This document shows positions 8,610-17,254 of a DNA stretch of 32,580 nucleotides, in pieces. The stretch is from the NCBI GenBank assembly GCA_031270375.1, contig JAISXR010000028.1:1-32580 (forward strand), read 5' to 3'. Under the pieces are notes generated by a model. It saw only the letters and a list, made by a program, of their open reading frames with translations. It did no database searches and was not told the DNA's origin. The position numbers were made by a program, and so were the translations under genes. Position 1 is the first letter of the stretch, and each line of letters begins with the position of its first letter. Source of the DNA: Synergistaceae bacterium. GTDB taxonomy: Bacteria; Synergistota; Synergistia; Synergistales; Synergistaceae.

Positions 8610-8638
8610 TTTACAGCTCTGCTCCTTTCGTGTATACT
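8610..8638 (+). promoter_or_regulatory. Putative sigma70-type promoter of the sugar operon
   Basis: TTTACA (8610-8615), 17-bp spacer, TATACT (8633-8638), about 130 bp upstream of the ABC ATPase ATG. Confidence 0.55.
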
Positions 8639-8770
8639 GCTTTTGACGTGATTTGTAAAAGTTTGATCTATTAATTTAATTGTTTTCAACTCAACTTTAT
8701 TTGTTTTATCTTATTTTGAGTTTACAACAAAAACACGAGCGCATTCTTTTGCCGCGGGGGATTGTGATAT

Positions 8771-10270
8771 ATGTGTGCTGAACATACGGACGATGCACTT
8801 CTCAGACTGGAGGATATCTGGAAGGTGTATCCTGGCGTCAACGCCCTGGCTGGAATTCACTTTGACGTGAGGCCCGGGGAGGTCCATTGTATATGCGGTG
8901 AGAACGGCGCGGGAAAGTCGACGCTCATAAAGGTGATATCCGGCGCTCATCGGCCCGACCGCGGCAGCGTCTGCTTTGAGGGGTACCCCGTTACGCTCGA
9001 CCCCAAGTCGGCGGTAAATCTCGGCATCCATACCATATATCAGGAACTGAATTACTATCGCTATCTCGACGTCATTGAAAACATTTTCAGCGGCATGGAA
9101 GTGACCAAATGGTGCGTAATGCAGAAAAAACAGATGCGGCGCATGACAGAGGAAGTGCTCGGGCGCCTCGGCTGCGCTTTCTCACCCGACGCGCTGATGC
9201 ACGAACTGTCGAGCGGCGAGCAGAAGCTCGTCGAGATAGCGAAAGCGATGATATTCAAACGCAAACTGCTGATACTCGACGAACCGACGGCGTCGCTGTC
9301 TTCCTCGGAGACGGGCCGGCTGCTAGGGATAATCAACGAGATCAAGAAAACGGGACTCGGCATAATCTATATCTCACATCACCTCGACGAGATTTTCACC
9401 GTAGGCGACAGGGTGACAGTGCTCCGCGACGGCAAAAAAATTTCCGAGCACAAAATCTCCAGCATCGACGAGCCGCGCCTTATCCGCGATATGGTAGGGC
9501 GCGACGCCTCGGCGTTTTACACGCGCGAATATTACGAACGCGGGGACGTCGTGCTGGAAGCCTCCGGTCTGACGGGGAACGGGGTAAAAAATGTGTCGTT
9601 TTCCCTGCGTAGGGGGGAGATACTGGGTTTCGCGGGTATGGTAGGTTCGGGCAGGTCCGAGCTGATGACGCTCATCTTCGGCGGCGCGCAGCCCGAGTGC
9701 GGAACCTTGAAGCTCTTCGGCAAAGAGGTCGAAAGATTCTCACCCCAGAACGCGATACGCGGCAAAATATGCTACATCACCGAAGACCGACAGCGAACCG
9801 GGCTGTTTCTCCAGCACACGATAGCCCGTAACACGATCATCGCGAACCTCGTCAACGCAAAAGAACTGTTCAGGTCTCCCGATAAGGACACAGCAGAGGG
9901 CGACCTGTATGTTCAAAAGCTCGGAATAAGGGCCGAGAACTCGGAAGTCCGGGTCGTAAACCTGTCCGGTGGCAACCAGCAAAAGGTCGTGCTCGCCAAA
10001 TGGTTCCTGACGGAAGGTGAAATTTATATTTTCGACGAACCCACCAGGGGAATCGACGTGGGGGCCAAACAGGAAATATACGCCATCATGTTGCAGTTGC
10101 TGCGCGACGGCAAGGCAATAATCATGGTGTCGAGCGATATGCCGGAAGTCGTCTCGATGAGCGACAGGGTCGCCGTCATGAGGCGGGGCGAACTGGTCGG
10201 GTCGCTCGATCGGCACGAAATATCCGAGGAAAATATACTGGCTTATTCGATAGGAGGAACCCTTCACTGA
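8771..10270 (+). CDS. Sugar ABC transporter, duplicated ATP-binding protein (RbsA/MglA family)
   Basis: Two ABC domains: GENGAGKSTLIKVISG / LSSGEQKLVEIAKAMIFKRKLLILDEPTASL and LSGGNQQKVVLAKWFLTEGEIYIFDEPTRGIDVGAK. Confidence 0.95.
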   Translation: MCAEHTDDALLRLEDIWKVYPGVNALAGIHFDVRPGEVHCICGENGAGKSTLIKVISGAHRPDRGSVCFEGYPVTLDPKSAVNLGIHTIYQELNYYRYLDVIENIFSGMEVTKWCVMQKKQMRRMTEEVLGRLGCAFSPDALMHELSSGEQKLVEIAKAMIFKRKLLILDEPTASLSSSETGRLLGIINEIKKTGLGIIYISHHLDEIFTVGDRVTVLRDGKKISEHKISSIDEPRLIRDMVGRDASAFYTREYYERGDVVLEASGLTGNGVKNVSFSLRRGEILGFAGMVGSGRSELMTLIFGGAQPECGTLKLFGKEVERFSPQNAIRGKICYITEDRQRTGLFLQHTIARNTIIANLVNAKELFRSPDKDTAEGDLYVQKLGIRAENSEVRVVNLSGGNQQKVVLAKWFLTEGEIYIFDEPTRGIDVGAKQEIYAIMLQLLRDGKAIIMVSSDMPEVVSMSDRVAVMRRGELVGSLDRHEISEENILAYSIGGTLH

Positions 10271-11370
10271 TGGAGATTACAGGACAAACCGACGCCGTGG
10301 AAACACCCGCTCCGAAGGCGAAAAAATCGCTGGCGAAACGTTTCGAGAATCTGAACGTGTTTTTCGTGCTCGTGGGCTTCGTAATAGTGATAGTCTGTCT
10401 TCAGCTGATACGGTCCGCCATGGCCGGAGGGATTGCCTATCCGAAGTTCATAAGCCCCGTCAATCTGCTGAATATTCTGATGCAGAACTCGATCCCCGGA
10501 ATTTTGGCCGTCGGGATGTCGATGATCATCATATCGGGATGCATCGACCTGTCGGTGGGGATGCTGTCGTCTTTGGTCGCCATTTTTCTGGCGCTTTGCA
10601 TATCGAAATGGAATGTGCCGCTTTTTCCGGCCATACTGTACAGCATAGTACTGGCGGTCGCGCTCGAAGGCGTGCTGGGCTTCATAATATCCTACACCGA
10701 CGTGGAGCCGTTCATCATCACGCTGGGCGGGATGATATCGTTCCAGGGCATAGCGCTTCTGCTGTGCGGCTCCCGCGAGGTCACGCTCAACCGGCAGCTC
10801 GATTTTTTGAAAATGAACCTGATCGCGGGGACGAAAGATCCGATAACCGGGCTGAATTTGAGTTTTCCGCTTTACGTGGTCGTCTTCCTGTTCATAGTCG
10901 TCTTCTTCTGGGCAATCCTGAAATACACAAAATTCGGGAGGAGAGTTTACGCCGTCGGCAATAATCCGCAGGCCGCGTATCTCTCCGGTATAAACGTAAA
11001 AAATACCAGGATATTGGTTTTCATGATAAACGGCCTCCTTGTAGGGATCGGGGCGGTGCTGCTGCTGTCGAGGATAAACGTCGGCAATATAACGGTTGGG
11101 CAGAATCTGGAGATAGACGCGATAGCCATGGTTGTCATAGGCGGAGCCGCGATGAGCGGCGGCAAGGGCAATATGTGGGGCACTTTCATAGGCGTGCTGC
11201 TCCTGGGTTCCATAGGAAACGCCATGAACATGCTCACGCTTCCGAGCGAGGTACAATTTGTGGCGAAGGGGCTCATCATAATATTCTCCGTCTCGGCGGC
11301 CGCGGTATCGGGCAATACCGCAATGAAGGACAGGATAAAAAAATTTTTCCGGCGAGAGGTTAACGCGTGA
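10270..11370 (+). CDS. Sugar ABC transporter permease (RbsC family)
   Basis: Multi-pass hydrophobic protein; SGCIDLSVGMLSSLVAIFLAL and VVIGGAAMSGGKGNMWGTFIGVLLLGSIGNAMNML; overlaps the ATPase stop (TGATGG). Confidence 0.95.
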   Translation: MEITGQTDAVETPAPKAKKSLAKRFENLNVFFVLVGFVIVIVCLQLIRSAMAGGIAYPKFISPVNLLNILMQNSIPGILAVGMSMIIISGCIDLSVGMLSSLVAIFLALCISKWNVPLFPAILYSIVLAVALEGVLGFIISYTDVEPFIITLGGMISFQGIALLLCGSREVTLNRQLDFLKMNLIAGTKDPITGLNLSFPLYVVVFLFIVVFFWAILKYTKFGRRVYAVGNNPQAAYLSGINVKNTRILVFMINGLLVGIGAVLLLSRINVGNITVGQNLEIDAIAMVVIGGAAMSGGKGNMWGTFIGVLLLGSIGNAMNMLTLPSEVQFVAKGLIIIFSVSAAAVSGNTAMKDRIKKFFRREVNA

Positions 11371-11412
11371 CCGTTTGCGCGTTGATACTAAATAAATCAG
11401 GGGGTTTGAGCA

Positions 11413-12492
11413 ATGAAAAAGCTACTCGTTTTGTTACTCGCGGCATTGATGTCTGTCGCCGCGGCGGCGGTTTGTTTCGGTGCGGAAGGATCGACCGCCG
11501 GCAAAGTCATAGGATATTACATGGACGCGGCGGACGACTATTACAAAGCGGGTTTTGAGGTTTTCTCAATAATCGCGGAGCGCGAGGGCTGGAAGATCAT
11601 TGATGTCGTCGGCCAGGGAACCGCTCCGGAACAGGTGGCGGCCATCGAGAACTTCATTACCTCCGGGGTAGACGCGATAATTACCGTGCAGAACAGCCCC
11701 CATGCCAGCTCCGAGTGTCTTGCCAAGGCATATGAGGCTGGGGTGCCCATGTTCTTCCTCACGCACAACCCCCCCGACGAGCCCGGGCTTGCCGGATTCG
11801 CCGGATATGACTGGGTCGAGGAAGGCGTGATAGCGGCGGAATCGGCGATAAAGTGGGGCGCGAAACGCATCATCATGATCGAAGGCAAGCTGGGGCAAGG
11901 CACGGCGGGAGGTCAGACCGAGGGTTTCGTCAAAGGTTACATGAACGCGGGACTCGATGTGGGCGACGCTATGACGATAGGCGGAAAGGGCGGCAAAGAC
12001 CTCCAGATAGTTTTCTGGGCATCGGGCGGCTGGTTCGCCGATCCCGCCAAGAAAGCCATGCAGGACGCCATAACGGCGCTCGGGCCGGATGGATTCGACG
12101 GCGCGTACGTACATAACGACGAGATGCTCGACGGCGCGCTCCAGGCGTTTGAGGAAGCCGGCATTGATCCGTCGAAATACTGGCTGGGATCGTCGAACGG
12201 CAAAGAAAAATCGTGGGTATGGGTCAAAGAGGGCAAAGTGACGATGGATATCAACCAGACCCCATCGCTTGAGGCCGATCTCGCGTCCCAGCAGATAAAG
12301 GCGTATTTCGAGGGCAAACCTTACAAGCGCTGTATTTTCTCCGGGACCATCCCGTTTTATAAGGACGACATAGACGAATCCAAACTCATACCTTACGAGG
12401 CGAAAGCGTACTTCGTGAAGCGCGACGCCGGGGCGTTCGTCTACGATCTCAACGACCCCAGGTTCAAGGAGCAGCCCGGATACAAGAAGTAA
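11413..12492 (+). CDS. Sugar ABC transporter substrate-binding protein (RbsB-like periplasmic binding fold)
   Basis: Signal peptide MKKLLVLLLAALMSVAAAAVCFGAEG; QVAAIENFITSGVDAIITVQNSPHA; follows its permease. Confidence 0.92.
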   Translation: MKKLLVLLLAALMSVAAAAVCFGAEGSTAGKVIGYYMDAADDYYKAGFEVFSIIAEREGWKIIDVVGQGTAPEQVAAIENFITSGVDAIITVQNSPHASSECLAKAYEAGVPMFFLTHNPPDEPGLAGFAGYDWVEEGVIAAESAIKWGAKRIIMIEGKLGQGTAGGQTEGFVKGYMNAGLDVGDAMTIGGKGGKDLQIVFWASGGWFADPAKKAMQDAITALGPDGFDGAYVHNDEMLDGALQAFEEAGIDPSKYWLGSSNGKEKSWVWVKEGKVTMDINQTPSLEADLASQQIKAYFEGKPYKRCIFSGTIPFYKDDIDESKLIPYEAKAYFVKRDAGAFVYDLNDPRFKEQPGYKK

Positions 12493-12581
12493 GATATAAG
12501 ATACGCCGGCTATTTCTGAATTACCGGGAGCATACTTTGGGCGCGTCGATGGATTTTGGCGCGCCTTTAGTTAAATGTATC

Positions 12582-12604
12582 GGGGAAATGCTTGACTTTT
12601 CCCC
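12582..12604 (+). other. Intercistronic stem-loop between the binding-protein gene and the GH4 gene
   Basis: GGGGAAA (12582-12588), 9-nt loop, TTTCCCC (12598-12604), perfect 7-bp stem. Confidence 0.4.
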
Positions 12605-12633
12605 AAAACGCAAAACGGAACGGAGGACATGAA

Positions 12634-14049
12634 ATGCCGAAGATAGCGATTATTGGCGCGGGAAGCATCATATTCTGCAAGACGCTCCTGAACGATATGT
12701 TTTCCACCCCGGCGCTCGAAGGTTCCACTTACGCGCTGATGGGGCCCACGATGTGGAAGCTGGAGAAGATGAAGACCTACGCGGATCTCATCATCGACAA
12801 GAACAAACTGGACGCGTCGGTATACTGTACGACCGACAGGCGGGACGCGCTGAAAGACGCGAAATACGTCATACTGATGTTTCAGGTCGGCGGCGTCGAC
12901 GCTTTCCAGATGGATTACGAGATCCCGATGAAGCACGGCGTCGACCAGTGCATCGCCGACTCGATGGGGCCCGGGGGTATATTCAGATGTCTCCGTTCCG
13001 CTCCGGTTCTTCTCGAAATTGGCCGCGACATAGACGAGCTTTGTCCGGGAGCGACGGTGCTCAACTATGTAAACCCCATGGGAGGCGTCTGCACCACGGT
13101 CGGAAGGTACAGCGACATGAATTTCGTCGGGCTCTGTCACGGAGTCCAGACTACCCTCGACCTCATAGCGGGCTACACCGGATGCAAGAAGAGCGAGATA
13201 GACTATCTGTGCGCCGGCATAAATCATATGGCGTGGTTTCTGAAAATCGAACATGACGGAAAAGACCTCTATCCGCTCTTGAAGGCGAACATGGAGAAAC
13301 CCGAATATTACAAAAACGAGAAGGTGCGCGGCGAGGTCATGAGGCACTGCGGATATTTCTGCACCGAATCGACGGGCCATCTTTCGGAGTACCTGCCCTG
13401 GTTTCGCAAGAACAAAAAAGCCCTCGACCTGTACTGCGACGAACCCGCGTTCGGCGGAGAGACGGGGGCTTATTACAAATATTCCCGGATGGTGGCGGAC
13501 AAGTTCGCCAAAACCGACGTGCTGTCCATAGAGAGCGGAGAGTTGGAACCGCGTTCGAAAGAGTATTGCTCCTACATATTGGAGGCGATCGAAACGGGCG
13601 TACCGTTCCGCTTCAATGGTAACGTGAGAAACACGGGGCTCATAACCAATCTGCCGGGCGACGCGACCGTCGAGGTGCCGGTGTATGCCGACAGGGAAGG
13701 CCTGCACCCCTTTACCGTCGGAGACCTGCCGGCGCATCTCGCGGCGATGAACCAGAGCAATCTGACGGTGCAGGGATTGGCGGCGGAAGCGGCCGTAAAG
13801 GGCGACCCCGAACTGGCGTTCTGGGCGGTCGCCATGGATCCGCTCACCGGAGCGGTGCTCACCCTCGCGGAGATACGCGACATGGTCATCGAGATGTTCG
13901 AGGCGGAATCCCAGTGGCTGCCACAGTTCAAGGGGAAATCCCTTCCGCGCCGCAATGCCGTGACGATACCCGAGGGGATAATCCCGGCCGATGTGCCGAT
14001 AGACCCGGCGCTCGCCATCAACAGCAGATTCGGAAAGCTCGGTGGGTAG
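12634..14049 (+). CDS. Glycoside hydrolase family 4 (NAD-dependent, Mn-requiring type)
   Basis: MPKIAIIGAGSIIFCKTLLNDMF Rossmann N-terminus; FVGLCHGVQTT (CHG motif) and GINHMAWFL, both GH4 metal/active-site motifs; SD GGAGG at 12622. Confidence 0.9.
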   Translation: MPKIAIIGAGSIIFCKTLLNDMFSTPALEGSTYALMGPTMWKLEKMKTYADLIIDKNKLDASVYCTTDRRDALKDAKYVILMFQVGGVDAFQMDYEIPMKHGVDQCIADSMGPGGIFRCLRSAPVLLEIGRDIDELCPGATVLNYVNPMGGVCTTVGRYSDMNFVGLCHGVQTTLDLIAGYTGCKKSEIDYLCAGINHMAWFLKIEHDGKDLYPLLKANMEKPEYYKNEKVRGEVMRHCGYFCTESTGHLSEYLPWFRKNKKALDLYCDEPAFGGETGAYYKYSRMVADKFAKTDVLSIESGELEPRSKEYCSYILEAIETGVPFRFNGNVRNTGLITNLPGDATVEVPVYADREGLHPFTVGDLPAHLAAMNQSNLTVQGLAAEAAVKGDPELAFWAVAMDPLTGAVLTLAEIRDMVIEMFEAESQWLPQFKGKSLPRRNAVTIPEGIIPADVPIDPALAINSRFGKLGG

Positions 14050-14051
14050 AC

Positions 14052-14897
14052 TTGAAAATAGGGATGAATCTATTCTTGTGGACGGATTCGCCTGACTGCG
14101 AGAAGCACAAACCCATAGTGGAGCTGATACGCGAAATAGGTTTCGACGGGGTCGAATTTCCGGTCGAGTCCATGAGCGTAGATTCCGTAAAAAAATTTGC
14201 CGGTCAGTGCGACGGGTTGGGACTCGGGCGCACGGCGGTAGCGGTATTTCAGCCGTCGAAATACGATCCGGCCAGCCCCGATAAGGGAAAACGCGAAGCC
14301 GCGGCGCGCGTGATGGACGAGTGGGCCGCGAAAGCCGCCGATCTGGGGTGCGATTTGCTGTCCGGGCCTTTTTTCCAGGGATTGGGCCGTCTTACCGGCT
14401 CTCCGCCGACGCCCGACGAATGGCGATGGTCGCTGGATACCCTGAGGGAAGGCTGCGGGAAGGCCGTGAAACGCGGTGTGCGCGTCGCGCTCGAACCGTT
14501 GAACCGTTTCGAGATGTACTTCGTCAACACGCTGGCGGACGCAAAACGTTTCGTCAAAGAGCTGGGGATGCCGGGCGTCGGCCTGCTTGGGGATACGATG
14601 CACAGCAATATCGAAGAACTGGATGTGGCGAAAGCGTATTTCGAAGCTCTTCCCGAACTGATGCACGTCCACATCTCCGAGAGTACCCGCGGCACGCCGG
14701 GCAGCGGACATGGGGTGCCGCCGGCGTTGTTCGGTAAACTGAAAGAGGGAGGTTACGACGGATACCTCACGATCGAGGCGTTCAGCGGAGGCGTCACACC
14801 GTCAATGATACCGGCCCTCTGCCTGTGGCGAAACCCCGAGGACAGCGCGGAGGAGATTGCGAGAAAAGGATATAAGTTCATCAAGAGTCATATATAG
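14052..14897 (+). CDS. Sugar isomerase/epimerase TIM-barrel protein (D-tagatose/psicose 3-epimerase-like)
   Basis: LKIGMNLFLWTDSPD, VALEPLNRFEMYFVNT, GLLGDTMHSNIEE, HVHISESTRGTPGSGHG, YLTIEAF resemble DTEase-family metal and substrate motifs. Start inferred as TTG at 14052. Confidence 0.85.
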   Translation: MKIGMNLFLWTDSPDCEKHKPIVELIREIGFDGVEFPVESMSVDSVKKFAGQCDGLGLGRTAVAVFQPSKYDPASPDKGKREAAARVMDEWAAKAADLGCDLLSGPFFQGLGRLTGSPPTPDEWRWSLDTLREGCGKAVKRGVRVALEPLNRFEMYFVNTLADAKRFVKELGMPGVGLLGDTMHSNIEELDVAKAYFEALPELMHVHISESTRGTPGSGHGVPPALFGKLKEGGYDGYLTIEAFSGGVTPSMIPALCLWRNPEDSAEEIARKGYKFIKSHI

Positions 14898-14908
14898 GGG
14901 GTATCTTC

Positions 14909-16030
14909 ATGGAAAACGTAAAAGTTGGAATCATAGGGATGGGCTTCGGAAAGGAGTTCATAGGCATATATCAGAAACTGACCGGCAGCGAGGTGACGGC
15001 GATATCGCAGCGCGGCGAAAAAGCGCTGAATGAAACGGGCGATCATTTTGGAATAAAAAGCCGCTATACGAACTGGAAGGACATGCTGAACGACAAAAAC
15101 GTGGACGCGATTCATGTCGTGAGCCCCATACTGGATCATACCGAGATGACCGTGGCGGCGCTGGAAGCCGGAAAACACGCGGCCTGCACCGTACCGATGG
15201 GCGTTTCAATCGACGACTTGAAGCGCATCATCGCGGCCCGCAAACGCAGCGGCAAGGTCTATATGATGATGGAGACCGCCGTTTACACCCGTGAGTACCT
15301 TTACTGCAAGAAACTGCTCAAAGAGGGCAAAATAGGCAGAATACAGTTCGCCAGGGGTTCTCACCTCCAGGACATGGGATTGAAAGGCTGGCCGGAATAT
15401 TGGCTCGGTTTTCCGCCGATGCATTATGGAACCCACGCGATTTCCCCGCTTCTCGACATCACGGACGATGTTCCGGAATATGTCGTCTGCCACGGTTCCG
15501 GCTCGATAAACAGCGAACGCGCCGAGAAATACGGCTCTCCGTTCGCGGTGGAGACCGCGACGTTCCGGCTGAAAAAAACCCGCCTCGCCGTCGAGGCCAC
15601 TAGGGCTCTTTACGAGACCGTAAGGCAGTATCGCGAGAGCTTCGACCTGTATGGGGACAAAATGTCCTTCGAGTGGGATCAGATAGAGGACGAGGGGGAA
15701 GTTCTCTTCGAAGGCGGCGAACAGGCGCGGCGCTTCCACGCGCCGGACGCCGACGAACTGCTGCCCGACGAGATAAAGGAATTCACCAAGAGGCAGAAGA
15801 TAGTCGATCAGAGTCACGTTTCGTTCATCCAGGGCGCGGGGCACGGCGGTTCGCACCCTCACATGGTGTACGAGTTCATAAGCGCGATCAGGGAGGGACG
15901 CGAAAGCGCCGTCGACGCAGTGAAGGCGGCATATTGGACAGGAGCGGGAATATGCGCTCACGAATCCGCCATAAGAGGCGGAGAGCGGGTCGACATACCC
16001 GATTTCGAGGCTTATTGCAAGAACGTCTGA
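14909..16030 (+). CDS. Gfo/Idh/MocA-family oxidoreductase (atypical)
   Basis: VKVGIIGMGFGKEFIGIY Rossmann motif; VDAIHVVSPILDHTEMTVAALEAGKHAACTVPMGVSIDDL; GRIQFARGSHLQD. The EKP motif position reads TVP. Confidence 0.88.
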   Translation: MENVKVGIIGMGFGKEFIGIYQKLTGSEVTAISQRGEKALNETGDHFGIKSRYTNWKDMLNDKNVDAIHVVSPILDHTEMTVAALEAGKHAACTVPMGVSIDDLKRIIAARKRSGKVYMMMETAVYTREYLYCKKLLKEGKIGRIQFARGSHLQDMGLKGWPEYWLGFPPMHYGTHAISPLLDITDDVPEYVVCHGSGSINSERAEKYGSPFAVETATFRLKKTRLAVEATRALYETVRQYRESFDLYGDKMSFEWDQIEDEGEVLFEGGEQARRFHAPDADELLPDEIKEFTKRQKIVDQSHVSFIQGAGHGGSHPHMVYEFISAIREGRESAVDAVKAAYWTGAGICAHESAIRGGERVDIPDFEAYCKNV

Positions 16031-16055
16031 CAAATAAACCTGGAGGTGTTTTTTT

Positions 16056-17231
16056 ATGATTGAAGGAAGGGATTTGGGCGCGGTCGGCCCGAGGCTGAAA
16101 TACGGGCTCATCGGCGGCGGAGCGGGCTCGTTCATCGCGGCGGTTCACAGAGCCGGCATCGACATGACGCGCGCGGCCGACCTCGTGGCGGGGTGTTTCT
16201 CCCGCGACGCCGGGAAGAACAAGGCCGCCGGGCGCAATTTGGGTGTGGCGGACGACAGGGTATATTCCTCTTGCGCGGAGATGGCCGCGAAAGAGTCGGC
16301 GCGCGAGGACGGTGTGGATTTCGTCGTCATAGCGACGCCGAACGACACGCACTACGCTATGAGCAAGGCGTTCCTGGAACAGGGCATAAACGTCTCCTGC
16401 GACAAACCGCTTTGCCTCGAGGTCGAAGAGGCGCTCGACCTCGAGCACACGGCTCGCGCGAAAGATTTGCTGTTCATGGTAACTTATGTCTACACCGGAT
16501 ATCCGTTGGTCAGACATGCCCGGGAACTCGTCCAAAAAGGGGCACTGGGGGATATCAGGGTAGTCATGGCCGAGTACGCTCAAGACTGGCTCGCCGACAG
16601 GCTCGAGGACGACAAAGAGGTATGGCGCACCGACCCGAAACAGGCTGGCGTCTCTTGTTGCGTGGGCGATATAGGAACGCACGTCGAAAATATGGTTCAC
16701 TTCGTCACAGGGCTCGAGATTGACCGGGTTTCGGCGACGCTGTCGACTTTCGTCAAAGGGCGCGCGCTGGACGACAATGCCCTCGTCACGGTGAGGTACA
16801 AAGGCGGCGCGGTGGGAAATTATTGGCCCTCCCAGGTGGCGATAGGACGCGAGAACGGGCTGGCGTTCAGGATTTACGGCACGGAAGGCGCTCTCGAATG
16901 GCGCCAGGAAAACCCCAACGAAATGAGATACGTGAAAAAAGGGCATCCGCCGATGACATTGACCCGGGCGGGAAACGACCTCGGCCCGGCGGCCGCCCGT
17001 TGGACGCGTATGCCATCGGGACACCCGGAAGGCCTATTCGCGGCGTGGGCAAATATATACGAGGCGTTCTGCAACACCATAAAAAACAAGGCGCAGGGCA
17101 AACCGCAGGATGAGTTGGAGATATTCCCGACCGCATACGACGGCGCCCGCGGCGTCAAGTTCGTGCATGATTGCGTGAAGAGCAGCGGGCTCGACTCGGT
17201 ATGGGTCGACGGTTCCGCTCCTGCTCTGTAA
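16056..17231 (+). CDS. Gfo/Idh/MocA-family oxidoreductase
   Basis: LKYGLIGGGAGSFIAAVHRAGI; DFVVIATPNDTHYAMSKAFLEQGINVSCDKPLCLEVEEA (DKP); DIGTHVENMVHFVTG; SD GGAGGT. Confidence 0.93.
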   Translation: MIEGRDLGAVGPRLKYGLIGGGAGSFIAAVHRAGIDMTRAADLVAGCFSRDAGKNKAAGRNLGVADDRVYSSCAEMAAKESAREDGVDFVVIATPNDTHYAMSKAFLEQGINVSCDKPLCLEVEEALDLEHTARAKDLLFMVTYVYTGYPLVRHARELVQKGALGDIRVVMAEYAQDWLADRLEDDKEVWRTDPKQAGVSCCVGDIGTHVENMVHFVTGLEIDRVSATLSTFVKGRALDDNALVTVRYKGGAVGNYWPSQVAIGRENGLAFRIYGTEGALEWRQENPNEMRYVKKGHPPMTLTRAGNDLGPAAARWTRMPSGHPEGLFAAWANIYEAFCNTIKNKAQGKPQDELEIFPTAYDGARGVKFVHDCVKSSGLDSVWVDGSAPAL

Positions 17232-17254
17232 GAGTTTAGAAAGGGGATGCGACG

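Noticed and set aside
12541-12570. GGCGCG...CGCGCC pairing after the binding-protein gene as a terminator
   Set aside because: Large loop and no T-tract; the downstream genes appear to belong to the same operon.
12571-13737. Minus-strand 388-aa ORF antisense to GH4
   Set aside because: Shadow ORF in GC-rich coding sequence; the GH4 frame has convincing active-site motifs and a ribosome site.
15888-17024. Minus-strand 378-aa ORF antisense to the oxidoreductases
   Set aside because: Composition-driven shadow ORF; the opposite frame is a clear Gfo/Idh/MocA protein.
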